From positions 18,504-82,503 of the forward strand of contig JAEZDA010000084.1 of NCBI GenBank assembly GCA_023433345.1: a DNA stretch of 64,000 nt. Reading direction: 5' to 3'. The notes below the pieces were generated by a model, which searched no databases, had not been told where the DNA came from, and worked only from the letters and a program-made list of their open reading frames with translations. This DNA comes from Bacteroidota bacterium (lineage in GTDB: Bacteria > Bacteroidota > Bacteroidia > Chitinophagales > Chitinophagaceae). Position 1 is the first letter of the stretch, and each line of letters begins with the position of its first letter. This document shows, piece by piece, positions 8,935 through 16,983 of this stretch. Both the position numbers and the translations under genes were made by a program.

Positions 8935-8942
8935 TACTTTTG
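8935..8942 (+). promoter_or_regulatory. TAnnTTTG (-7) box of the SNF2 helicase
   Basis: TACTTTTG matches the -7 consensus, 66 bases before the helicase ATG at 9009. The same decamer core TTACTTTTGC precedes gcvT. There is no clear -33 TTG. Confidence 0.4.
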
Positions 8943-9008
8943 CAAATTGGCCTTTTCTGAACGGCCCTGCATGGGCATTTCGGAAAACTCTTTACCCTTA
9001 ATATAAGC

Positions 9009-12000
9009 ATGGCACTACCGCATATTATCAAACATATTTACAACAACGGCACAGACGAAGTTATCCGCAGAGGAAAGAAAATCCATGCTCTTGGTTTTGT
9101 TGAACTGGTTGACCATGACGAACTCATGAGCTCCGTGGTAATGCGTGTTCGCGACGATATCTACAACACTTATTACAAAGTAAGTATTCAGAAATACACC
9201 GATCCGAAACTAATGGCAATGCGATGCGGTTGTCCTTATAACCTCGGAGAAATTTGCCGTCACGAATCTGCTGCGCTTTTCCGGCTTCAGGATCTTATTG
9301 ATAAAAATCTTCTGGGAGTTGCGGACATCAGGTATGATCAGCATCACACAGTGGCAAAGATGAAACACATTGATCTGAAAATCATAAAAGTGCTTTCTTC
9401 TTCCGCTATCTACGAACAGGCCGAAACCTTGTTGCGAACCTTAAAAGCAAATATCACCAGGGCGGCAGACGAAAGAGTGGAAGCTCAGCTTGCATTGAAC
9501 GGAGAAGTTTTTCCAATTGTTATTCAAAAAAATGATGAACGAAATTTCGACACATCATGTACATGTGATGAAAGCCGTCATCCTCTTTGTGTGCACAAAA
9601 CATTATTGTTCGTGCAACTGCTGAATTCATTCGGTCCTTTTTATTTTGACACCATAAGAAACTGGGATAAAGAAAAAGATAAACTGCTTCAGATCTATGG
9701 TTACAGAATCGAAGATGACCTTGAGGGCAAATTTGAGTTTACGTATAAGGAAGGAAAACCTTTTCTGAAAGTTTTGGATCCTTCAATTAAGAGAGTGTCT
9801 GCGCCTGCGGTAGTTCCCCGCCCTCTTAAACCTGCCGCAGGTTTGGAAGAAAAATCTTTTACCCACGTGGAAACCGAGGTGGACACTGCAACGAAAAAGC
9901 TGGGTCTCGTTTTTAATTTCAATGCTAAAACTTTCCCGGGTTTCACTGTAGATCTTGTACAAGGTGAGCCTAATGAATCAAATACCGGTTTCAGCGGCAA
10001 GTCTGAAGCCATCGACCTTTCAAAGTTTGTAAACACGGAAGTTTTTTCTGAGGAAGACAAACAGTTGTTGCAACAGGTAAGAAAGCTCCAGGATAACGAG
10101 GTTAATAAATACCTTAACAGAAATTCCCCATTTTCAGGTATTTGGGAAAACATCATTCATACTGATGGCGAGGATCTGCCAGACGAAACCAAAAGCCTGA
10201 TAACCGAATACTTTCACCCTAAGCTCAGGAAAATTATTTCGGAACAATCTTCAAGCCATTTCGTGTATCGGTTACCGTTAGGGAAGAGCTTTAAGACCTC
10301 TAATTTACAACCGCTTGATCTTTCGGAGACACTCATTTCGCCGGTATTTAAGGTAACAGCTGTGAACGGCCATTTCGAAATGAAATGTATGTACAAAGCC
10401 GATGGCCAGCTTGTGTCGGTTGATGAAAACGATTCGGGGAGCAGCCTGCTGATTATTGAAGCCAATACCGCGTATTTGTGGAAGAACTCTGAAGACGTAC
10501 TCGAAGTAGAAAAATTCACCCGAAACGGTGCCCTCAAATTGAACAAAGGATCCTGGGCGAACCACATGCAGCAGACCATTCTTCCCCTGGCCCGCAATTA
10601 TCATGTGGAATTCGACAAAACACTGGTAAAAGAAATAAAACCGACAGCACCTGAAATAAAACTTAACCTCGTTGAAAAGGGAGACTACCTTGTTTTCCAA
10701 CCGATATTTTCCTACAACGGTTTTGATGCCAAACCTTCAGACCGTGAAACCATCATAATACCGGATGGCGACAAGATCGTGCAGGTAACCCGCAACCCCG
10801 CTTTCGAAGAGTCTTTTATTTCCAGGCTTGAAAATCTGCATTCTTTGTTTATGAGGCAACCTGATGGAAGCCTCGCCCTGAAAGGTCCCGATGTTCTCAA
10901 GAATAACTGGTTCTTTCTTTTTATGGATGCCATGAAAGATATGAAGGTTCCGGTATATGGGTTTGAATCGCTGAAGAATTTCAGGTTCAATACCAGCCGC
11001 CCGAAAACCCATATTCATATGAGCAGCGGGCTTGATTGGTTTGATGCGAAAGTGCAGATCGATTTTGGTGAACAGCGTGTAGGCATTGCCGATATTAAAA
11101 GAGCACTCGCTTCGAAACAATCATTTGTGCAACTCGGAGACGGTTCCCTGGGTATCCTTCCGGAGGAGTGGTTGAAGAAATATGCTTTGTTGTTTAAGGT
11201 GGGAGACGGCAAGGAAGGAAACCTCCGTTTATCGAAATATCATCTGAGCGTTATCGACGAACTATACGAGAACCGGAATGAATCAGAACTAACCTTTGCG
11301 CTGGACGAGAAATTCGAAAAGCTCAGAGCGTTTAAAAAAATACCGGCCACTGAGGCTCCGCCGCATTTAGACCCGGTGTTAAGGCCATACCAGCTGGCAG
11401 GCTTCCGTTGGTTGAATTATTTGCACGATGTAGGCTGGGGAGGAATATTGGCAGATGACATGGGTTTGGGAAAAACCGTACAGGCGCTGAGCATGCTGCA
11501 GCATTATAAAACTGAAAACGGCGAACTGCTCGCGATTGTGATCTGTCCCACAACCCTGATCTATAATTGGCAGAATGAGGTGAAGAAATTTACACCGGAG
11601 ATAAGCTGTGTGATACATCACGGTAATGCCAGAAGCCGCGACATTGAGCAGCTGAAAAAGTATAACATCATCATTACAACCTATGGTACGCTTCGTAGCG
11701 ATATCAGCCTGTTTCTGAAATTCAAATTCGATTATGTTGTGCTTGATGAAAGCCAGGCGATAAAAAACCCTTCCTCAAAGGTTACCAAGGCTGCAAGCCT
11801 GCTAACGGCTACGAACCGCCTGTGCATGAGCGGTACACCCCTTCAGAACAACACCTTTGATATTTATGCGCAGATGAACTTCCTTAATCCCGGATTGCTT
11901 GGGAGCGTGGAATATTTCAGGAACGAATTTGCAAACCCTATTGATAAATTCGGAGAGCAGGAACAGAAAGAACATCTGAGGAAGCTTCTTTATCCTTTTA

Positions 12001-12767
12001 TACTTCGTCGTACCAAGGAACAGGTTGCCAAAGACCTGCCCGAAAAAACGGAGACCATTCTCTTTTGTGAAATGGAGGCCGAACAACGCAAAATTTATGA
12101 CGCCTTCAGAAATTCGTATCGCGAGAAGATCCTCGGAACCATCGATGAACAGGGAATCGATAAATCTCAGCTGACTATTTTACAAGGGTTGATGAAGCTG
12201 CGCCAGATTTGTGACAGCCCTTCAATACTCAATGAAGAAGAAAAGTTTCCGAACCATTCGATCAAGCTGGAAGAGCTTTCCCGCGAAATTGCTGAGAACA
12301 TCGGCGACCACAAAGCGCTTGTCTTCTCCCAGTTTCTTGGAATGCTGGGCCTGATTCGGGACAAACTAACGGAAATGGGTATACGCTATGAGTACTTTGA
12401 TGGAAGTACATCATCATCCGACAGGGAAAAAGCGATTCAAAACTTTCAGAATGATGAGGAGGTTCGTGTTTTCCTGATCTCATTAAAAGCCGGTGGAGTG
12501 GGCTTGAACCTTACCGCAGCAGATTATGTATACATAGTAGACCCATGGTGGAATCCCGCAGTAGAGCAACAGGCGATCGACCGTACACACCGTATCGGCC
12601 AAACGAAAAATATTTTTGCCTACCGTATGATATGCATTGATACCATCGAAGATAAAATTCTTCAACTCCAGGAAAAGAAAAGGGCCCTGGCTAAAGAATT
12701 GATTGCCGATGAAACCGGTTTTGTGAAGGCGCTCACGAAGGCAGATGTTGAATACCTCTTCAGCTAA
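9009..12767 (+). CDS. SNF2-family DEAD/DEAH helicase with two SWIM motifs
   Basis: A 1252-residue cytoplasmic ATPase of the SNF2 superfamily, expected to translocate along double-stranded DNA and remodel nucleoprotein. The N-terminal third carries two SWIM-type zinc motifs: RCGCPYNLGEICRH (near residues 73-86, C-x-C-x8-C-x-H) and SCTCDESRHPLCVH (near 184-197, C-x-C-x7-C-x-H). The motor lies in the last 480 residues: Walker A in DDMGLGKTVQ (near 816), DESQ box (near 913), SGTPLQNN (near 938), then the second RecA lobe with FSQFLGMLG, GGVGLNLTAAD and DRTHRIGQ. The middle part is a poorly conserved beta-rich linker. It stands alone, with its own promoter box and a terminator downstream. The substrate or partner is unknown; a role in transcription recycling or repair is only a family-level guess. 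Confidence 0.9.
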   Translation: MALPHIIKHIYNNGTDEVIRRGKKIHALGFVELVDHDELMSSVVMRVRDDIYNTYYKVSIQKYTDPKLMAMRCGCPYNLGEICRHESAALFRLQDLIDKNLLGVADIRYDQHHTVAKMKHIDLKIIKVLSSSAIYEQAETLLRTLKANITRAADERVEAQLALNGEVFPIVIQKNDERNFDTSCTCDESRHPLCVHKTLLFVQLLNSFGPFYFDTIRNWDKEKDKLLQIYGYRIEDDLEGKFEFTYKEGKPFLKVLDPSIKRVSAPAVVPRPLKPAAGLEEKSFTHVETEVDTATKKLGLVFNFNAKTFPGFTVDLVQGEPNESNTGFSGKSEAIDLSKFVNTEVFSEEDKQLLQQVRKLQDNEVNKYLNRNSPFSGIWENIIHTDGEDLPDETKSLITEYFHPKLRKIISEQSSSHFVYRLPLGKSFKTSNLQPLDLSETLISPVFKVTAVNGHFEMKCMYKADGQLVSVDENDSGSSLLIIEANTAYLWKNSEDVLEVEKFTRNGALKLNKGSWANHMQQTILPLARNYHVEFDKTLVKEIKPTAPEIKLNLVEKGDYLVFQPIFSYNGFDAKPSDRETIIIPDGDKIVQVTRNPAFEESFISRLENLHSLFMRQPDGSLALKGPDVLKNNWFFLFMDAMKDMKVPVYGFESLKNFRFNTSRPKTHIHMSSGLDWFDAKVQIDFGEQRVGIADIKRALASKQSFVQLGDGSLGILPEEWLKKYALLFKVGDGKEGNLRLSKYHLSVIDELYENRNESELTFALDEKFEKLRAFKKIPATEAPPHLDPVLRPYQLAGFRWLNYLHDVGWGGILADDMGLGKTVQALSMLQHYKTENGELLAIVICPTTLIYNWQNEVKKFTPEISCVIHHGNARSRDIEQLKKYNIIITTYGTLRSDISLFLKFKFDYVVLDESQAIKNPSSKVTKAASLLTATNRLCMSGTPLQNNTFDIYAQMNFLNPGLLGSVEYFRNEFANPIDKFGEQEQKEHLRKLLYPFILRRTKEQVAKDLPEKTETILFCEMEAEQRKIYDAFRNSYREKILGTIDEQGIDKSQLTILQGLMKLRQICDSPSILNEEEKFPNHSIKLEELSREIAENIGDHKALVFSQFLGMLGLIRDKLTEMGIRYEYFDGSTSSSDREKAIQNFQNDEEVRVFLISLKAGGVGLNLTAADYVYIVDPWWNPAVEQQAIDRTHRIGQTKNIFAYRMICIDTIEDKILQLQEKKRALAKELIADETGFVKALTKADVEYLFS

Positions 12768-12790
12768 CACAATCACGTAAAACCTTACCT

Positions 12791-12830
12791 AAAAAAAATC
12801 CCCGGATTTTGTTCCGGGGATCTTTATTTT
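12791..12830. terminator. Bidirectional intrinsic terminator
   Basis: ATCCCCGGA and TCCGGGGAT (12798-12806 and 12813-12821) form a perfect 9-pair stem with a six-base loop. T-rich sequence follows on the plus strand, and eight A bases precede it, giving a run of eight T on the minus strand. It serves the helicase on one side and the small convergent gene at 12842-12973 on the other. Confidence 0.85.
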
Positions 12831-12841
12831 TTGCAAATTCT

Positions 12842-12973
12842 TTAAGAAGCTATAAAATTTTTTAACCTTCGGAATTCACGGTTTGAATCCGAAAAAAACA
12901 AGCTGTTTAATGCTTCTGAGAAGGCTTTAAGTACTGTGTTTAAGGTAAATACCTTGGGTTCATTTCTTTTCAT
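12842..12973 (-). CDS. Small protein of unknown function, 43 residues
   Basis: ATG at 12973 opens a 43-codon frame encoding a basic, amphipathic peptide: MKRNEPKVFTLNTVLKAFSE, then ALNSLFFSDSNREFRRLKNF, then IAS. I do not recognise a family. Three things support a real gene. A TTG-N20-TACGTTTG promoter lies directly upstream on the same strand (12998-13028). The frame ends just before a strong hairpin whose minus-strand side carries eight T bases. The residue composition is protein-like. Its neighbour at 13077-13220 is another small minus-strand gene with the same LKAF tetrapeptide in its N-terminal half, so they may be related. No signal peptide or membrane segment; probably cytoplasmic. Confidence 0.6.
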   Translation of the reverse strand: MKRNEPKVFTLNTVLKAFSEALNSLFFSDSNREFRRLKNFIAS

Positions 12974-12997
12974 ATGAGTAGGATTTAAAAGACTAAA

Positions 12998-13028
12998 CAA
13001 ACGTACAATCTCCTCTTACTCCAATCAA
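12998..13028 (-). promoter_or_regulatory. Promoter of the 43-residue small gene
   Basis: On the minus strand TTG (13026-13028), a 20-base spacer and TACGTTTG (12998-13005) match the Bacteroidota consensus. The ATG at 12973 lies 24 bases after the box. Confidence 0.6.
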
Positions 13029-13076
13029 GCGCAAAATTTCGGAATTTTCAGATCGGTAAATTCCGAAATGAAACCG

Positions 13077-13220
13077 TTATTTATACATATCCGGCCTTCT
13101 CCTTCTGCGATTCACTTTCTTATAAAATTTAATCGGATATATATCCGGGTTCTGCCTGAACTTATTAAAGAAGGCTTTGAGTGCGTACAATACGGGATGC
13201 TCCGTGGTGTAATTGTTCAT
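13077..13220 (-). CDS. Small basic protein of unknown function, 47 residues
   Basis: ATG at 13220 is preceded by AAAAAGGAGTTAAT, one of the clearest Shine-Dalgarno sequences in the window, at a good distance. The 47-residue product reads MNNYTTEHPVLYALKAFFNK, FRQNPDIYPIKFYKKVNRRR, RRPDMYK, with a hydrophobic N-terminal helix and a strongly basic Arg-rich tail that could bind nucleic acid. I know no matching family. The stop is at 13077-13079, 104 bases before the start of the second small gene, which has its own promoter. mqnC lies upstream on the same strand, 110 bases away. Function unknown; cytoplasmic by appearance. Confidence 0.65.
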   Translation of the reverse strand: MNNYTTEHPVLYALKAFFNKFRQNPDIYPIKFYKKVNRRRRRPDMYK

Positions 13221-13330
13221 ATTAACTCCTTTTTCAATAGGTAAACGATAGGGTTATAAAAATTATTGCCCTCCCCGTGGTTAGCGGCGAAGGCAAGAAT
13301 AAACATAACGAATTATTGCTCAAAAAATTG

Positions 13331-14452
13331 TTAATAATCAACAACCTGTACTTGCATCTCTGGCATTACGCGCCATTCATACTGCTGATTTCTCAATTGT
13401 GGCTCAAACCCCGCCTCCCTAATGGCCGACTGGATAGTTTCACTTGTAAAGCGATGAGGAGCTCCGGCCGCACTCACTACGTTCTCTTCGATCATAATAC
13501 TCCCGAAATCGTTAGCGCCCGCGTTGAGGCAAACCTGCGCGATCTGCTTTCCAACGGTCAGCCAACTTGCTTGTATATTAATAATGTTTGGCAACATTAT
13601 CCTGCTTAAAGCGATCATCCGGATGTATTCTTCCGGAGTTGTAAGGTTGTGTACACCGCGGATCCGGGCAAGTAGAGTGTCTGCATCCTGAAAAGTCCAC
13701 GGTATAAAGGCTAAAAATCCCTTCGCCTCCGCAGGCTTCCTGCTTTGCACTTCACGGATCTTTACGAGGTGTTCAAACCGTTCCTGTATGGTTTCCACAT
13801 GGCCGAACATCATGGTTGCTGAGGTGGTGATATTCAATTTGTGGGCTTCATGCATAATGTCGAGCCACTCCTGCGCGCCACATTTTCCTTTGCTTATCAA
13901 TCGTCTCACCCTGTCTGTTAATATTTCGGCACCCGCGCCGGGAAGGCTGTCCATACCTGCGTTCTTGAGCGCCTTCAATACCTCGTGGTGCGTACTTTTT
14001 TCAAGCTTTGTGATGTGCGCAACTTCCGGCGGACCCAGTGTATGGAGTTTGATGTTGGGATAAAGTGTTTTAAGCTGTCTGAAAAGATCGGTGTAAAAAG
14101 ATAGTCCAAGCTCAGGATGATGGCCCCCCTGCAACAAAAGCTGGTCGCCGCCGTATCTTACCGTTTCCTCGATCTTCCGCTTATAGGTTTCAATGTCTGT
14201 AATATACGCTTCGGCATGGCCGGGAATCCTGTAAAAGTTGCAAAACTTGCAGTTTGCTATACATACATTGGTAGTATTTACATTACGGTCAATCTGCCAG
14301 GTAACCTTACCATGAGGAACCTGCTTTCTTCTGAGAGAGTCTGCCACAGCCATCAGGTCAGCCAATGCAGCGTTTTCATATAAAAACACACCTTCCTCAA
14401 CAGAGAGAAACTCAAAGTTGAGTGCCCTCATCAAAATTCCCGGAACATTCAT
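13331..14452 (-). CDS. mqnC: Cyclic dehypoxanthinyl futalosine synthase
   Basis: A radical SAM enzyme of the futalosine route to menaquinone, cyclising dehypoxanthine futalosine in the cytoplasm. The cluster motif CIANCKFCNF (C-x3-C-x2-C) lies near residue 65 of the 373-residue chain, followed by GGDQLLLQGGHHPELGL and, near the C-terminus, NIQASWLTVGK and GANDFGSIMIEENVVSAAG, which separate MqnC from its relative MqnE. I take ATG at 14452 (MNVPGILMRALNFE) rather than the in-frame ATG at 14521, because family members begin there and a good promoter lies between the two. Menaquinone is the quinone that would feed the ACIII complex encoded at 23-32 kb. The other mqn genes are not in the window. 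Confidence 0.93.
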   Translation of the reverse strand: MNVPGILMRALNFEFLSVEEGVFLYENAALADLMAVADSLRRKQVPHGKVTWQIDRNVNTTNVCIANCKFCNFYRIPGHAEAYITDIETYKRKIEETVRYGGDQLLLQGGHHPELGLSFYTDLFRQLKTLYPNIKLHTLGPPEVAHITKLEKSTHHEVLKALKNAGMDSLPGAGAEILTDRVRRLISKGKCGAQEWLDIMHEAHKLNITTSATMMFGHVETIQERFEHLVKIREVQSRKPAEAKGFLAFIPWTFQDADTLLARIRGVHNLTTPEEYIRMIALSRIMLPNIINIQASWLTVGKQIAQVCLNAGANDFGSIMIEENVVSAAGAPHRFTSETIQSAIREAGFEPQLRNQQYEWRVMPEMQVQVVDY

Positions 14453-14487
14453 AATTACTGGTTGTTTAACCGTTTGTAAAAACCGCA

Positions 14488-14522
14488 CAAAATTACATTC
14501 ATTCATCCGTAAATTGGTCAAA
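14488..14522 (-). promoter_or_regulatory. Promoter of mqnC
   Basis: On the minus strand TTTG (14519-14522), a 23-base spacer and TAATTTTG (14488-14495) match the consensus. The box lies 35 bases upstream of ATG 14452 and downstream of the alternative ATG at 14521, so it helps decide the mqnC start. Confidence 0.6.
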
Positions 14523-14529
14523 GACTGCT

Positions 14530-15714
14530 ATGCGCATTATACTGTTCCTGGTCTTTATGATTTCTTTTTCATTCCTGAAAGGCCAGGTTACGGAAAGCGC
14601 CAGGGAATCCCGGCTGATCACAGTCATTCCCTTTAAAATGTACCATGGCGGAGTAGTTGTTCTCCGTGCAAAATTCGAACATGTACCAGACAGTCTGAAC
14701 TTCATCCTTGATTCCGGGAGTGGAGGTATATCACTTGATTCAACTACATGCGAAACCTATCATATCCCTACCAGGCTAACGGACACAACAATACTGGGCA
14801 TTGGTGGTTCCCGGCGCGTTCATTATTCATTTGACAAAACACTTAAGTTTCCGGGGCTCGAAGTGAATAACCTGGATTTTCATATTAATAATTATGAGGT
14901 GCTCACAAGCGTTTATGGCGAAAAGATCGATGGCATTATCGGGTATTCCTTTTTAAAGAGATACATCGTTCACCTGGATTATGAGCAACGTATCATGAAA
15001 GTTTTTTCAGCAGGGAAATACCGGTATCCGCGCCGCGGCATGATGTTGTACCCGCAGTTCCGCAGCATCCCCAACCAGGAATTCACGGTAGGGGATAGAC
15101 GAAAAGTTAAGTCTAACTTTTATTTTGACACAGGCGCGGGACTATGTTTCCTTATGAGCGAAAAATTTGCAAAAGACAGTAACATACTTTCGGCAAAGCG
15201 AAAACCTGTTTACACGCAGGCAGAAGGAATGACAGGCAGACTGAACATGAGGCTGACCGTGGTGAGGGAAGTAAAGGTGGGCAAATACCGCTTTCGGAAT
15301 GTTCCTACTTTTTTGTATGATGATGTAAGCAATGTAACTGCCTATCCTTATTCGGGCGGTCTCGTAGGAAATGACCTGCTTCGAAGGTTTAATATAACGC
15401 TCAACTACCCTGCAAAGGAGATTCACCTTCTGCCAAACCGTTTTTTTACTGACGGTTTTGATTATGCCTATACAGGTCTTGGAATATATTTTGTTGATGA
15501 AAGAATTCTCGTGATGGATGTTATTAAAAATTCACCGGCAGATGAGGGAGGATTCAGGGAGGGAGATGAAATTTTCGGTATTGATATGAATTTCTCCTTA
15601 AACATTCAGCAATACAAGTCGATTTTACAAAAGCCCAACCAGTTACTTAAGGTTTTTATAATTCGCGATGGCGTGCTCATGGAACTTTTCCTCAAAACCC
15701 GGAGTATTCTTTAA
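14530..15714 (+). CDS. Exported retropepsin-like aspartyl protease with PDZ domain
   Basis: A 394-residue protein with a signal peptide (residues 1-19, MRIILFLVFMISFSFLKGQ). Two retropepsin-type units follow, each with a catalytic D-S/T-G: NFILDSGSGGISLDS (near 57-71) and NFYFDTGAGLCFLMS (near 197-211), so one chain can supply both aspartates of an active site. Each is followed by a glycine-rich region (ILGIGGS, GGLVGNDLLRRF). The C-terminal 90 residues form a PDZ domain (GLGIYFVDERILVMDVI, SPADEGGFREGDEIFGID). It is probably periplasmic, where the PDZ domain would recognise C-termini or loops of substrates. It is divergent from mqnC and directly upstream of the M16 peptidase pair, making a run of three proteases. 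Confidence 0.85.
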   Translation: MRIILFLVFMISFSFLKGQVTESARESRLITVIPFKMYHGGVVVLRAKFEHVPDSLNFILDSGSGGISLDSTTCETYHIPTRLTDTTILGIGGSRRVHYSFDKTLKFPGLEVNNLDFHINNYEVLTSVYGEKIDGIIGYSFLKRYIVHLDYEQRIMKVFSAGKYRYPRRGMMLYPQFRSIPNQEFTVGDRRKVKSNFYFDTGAGLCFLMSEKFAKDSNILSAKRKPVYTQAEGMTGRLNMRLTVVREVKVGKYRFRNVPTFLYDDVSNVTAYPYSGGLVGNDLLRRFNITLNYPAKEIHLLPNRFFTDGFDYAYTGLGIYFVDERILVMDVIKNSPADEGGFREGDEIFGIDMNFSLNIQQYKSILQKPNQLLKVFIIRDGVLMELFLKTRSIL

Positions 15715-15722
15715 TTGCCCCC

Positions 15723-15730
15723 TAAATTTG
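15723..15730 (+). promoter_or_regulatory. TAnnTTTG (-7) box of the first M16 gene
   Basis: TAAATTTG matches the -7 consensus and ends 5 bases before the ATG at 15736, so the transcript would be leaderless or nearly so. No -33 TTG is seen. Confidence 0.4.
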
Positions 15731-15735
15731 CCGTT

Positions 15736-16983
15736 ATGATAAATTTTGAGCGCTTTACGCTTGACAATGGCTTGCGCGTGATAGTGCATGAAGATACAAG
15801 TACGCCGATGGCGGTCGTAGATGTAATTTATGATGTGGGTGCGCGGGATGAGGAAATTTCGCGTACTGGTTTCGCACACCTCTTTGAACACCTGATGTTC
15901 GGAGGAAGCAAACACATACCTGTGTATGATGAACCCCTGCAACTTGCCGGTGGCGAAAACAATGCTTTTACAACAAACGATCTTACCAACTATTATTGCC
16001 AGCTTCCATCGGAAAATATCGAAACTGCATTTTGGCTCGAGAGCGACAGGATGCTTAGTTTGGCATTCAGTGAAAAAAGCCTGGCAGTTCAGAGAAAGGT
16101 GGTAAGTGAAGAATTCAAAGAGCATTATATAAACAAGCCCTATGGCAATGTATGGCATGAACTGAGGCAGCTCGCATACCAGCGTCATCCTTATCGGTGG
16201 ATGACTATCGGGAAGGAACTAAGCCATATTGAAACAGCTACGTTACAAGACGTGAAAAATTTTTTCAGCCGCTTTTACCACCCTGCAAATGCAGTGCTGG
16301 TGGTTGCCGGGAATGTACAGTTGGATGCGGTAAAAGAACTTGCGGAGAAATGGTTCGGGCAAATTCCTGCAGGCGACAGAACACCGCACCGTTATGATGA
16401 TGAGCCGGAGCAGGAGGAGCCCAGGCGGAAGACAATTGAAGCAGATGTTCCGCTTGACGCGCTCTATAAGTGCTGGCACATTTGCTCACGTACAGATCCC
16501 GATTACTACGCAACTGATCTTATTACAGACATGCTGGGCGGCGGCGGATCATCCCGCCTTTACCAGTCGCTTGTAAAGGAAAAACAACTTTTTAGCAATA
16601 TAGAATGCTACCACTTTGGTTCTTCAGACCCCGGTTTACTTGCTATCGAAGGAAAACTGATCAGCGGAGTAAGAATAGAAGATGCGGAGAAAGCAGTGGT
16701 GGATGAGCTTACGATGTTCCAACGGGAAGGCGTACCCGAAAATGAACTTGAAAAGGTGAAGAATAAAACTGAGAGTGCAATGGCTTTTGAAGATATGAGC
16801 CTAATGAACCGCGCAAGCAGCCTGGCCATGTATGAACTTTTGGGCGACGCCAATCTTATTAATACCGAACTTGAAAGATACCGCGCAGTTTCAACAGAAG
16901 ATGTATTGCGGGTAAGCAGGAAGATCTTCCGTGAGAGTAATTGCAGCACATTGTATTACCTCGCAAAAAACAAAAACACCTAA
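15736..16983 (+). CDS. M16 family zinc metallopeptidase, catalytic subunit
   Basis: A 415-residue peptidase of the M16 (pitrilysin/processing peptidase) family. The inverted zinc motif H-x2-E-H is present in GFAHLFEHLMFGG (near residues 46-58), with the third zinc-binding glutamate expected in the ESDRMLSLAF and KVVSEEFKEH region. The C-terminal half repeats the fold without the metal site. ATG at 15736 (MINFERFTLDNGLRV) is preferred to the TTG at 15715, because the family begins with this beta-strand and a promoter box separates the two. No signal peptide is evident. The gene ends in TAATG, overlapping the start of the next M16 gene by one base; the pair should form an active/inactive heterodimer. 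Confidence 0.92.
   Translation: MINFERFTLDNGLRVIVHEDTSTPMAVVDVIYDVGARDEEISRTGFAHLFEHLMFGGSKHIPVYDEPLQLAGGENNAFTTNDLTNYYCQLPSENIETAFWLESDRMLSLAFSEKSLAVQRKVVSEEFKEHYINKPYGNVWHELRQLAYQRHPYRWMTIGKELSHIETATLQDVKNFFSRFYHPANAVLVVAGNVQLDAVKELAEKWFGQIPAGDRTPHRYDDEPEQEEPRRKTIEADVPLDALYKCWHICSRTDPDYYATDLITDMLGGGGSSRLYQSLVKEKQLFSNIECYHFGSSDPGLLAIEGKLISGVRIEDAEKAVVDELTMFQREGVPENELEKVKNKTESAMAFEDMSLMNRASSLAMYELLGDANLINTELERYRAVSTEDVLRVSRKIFRESNCSTLYYLAKNKNT

Noticed and set aside
13277..13609. 110-codon plus-strand frame overlapping the mqnC 3' end
   Set aside because: It lies antisense to a highly conserved enzyme and has no recognisable features.
14453..14521. Longer mqnC starting at 14521
   Set aside because: A good promoter lies inside this stretch and orthologs begin at the shorter start.
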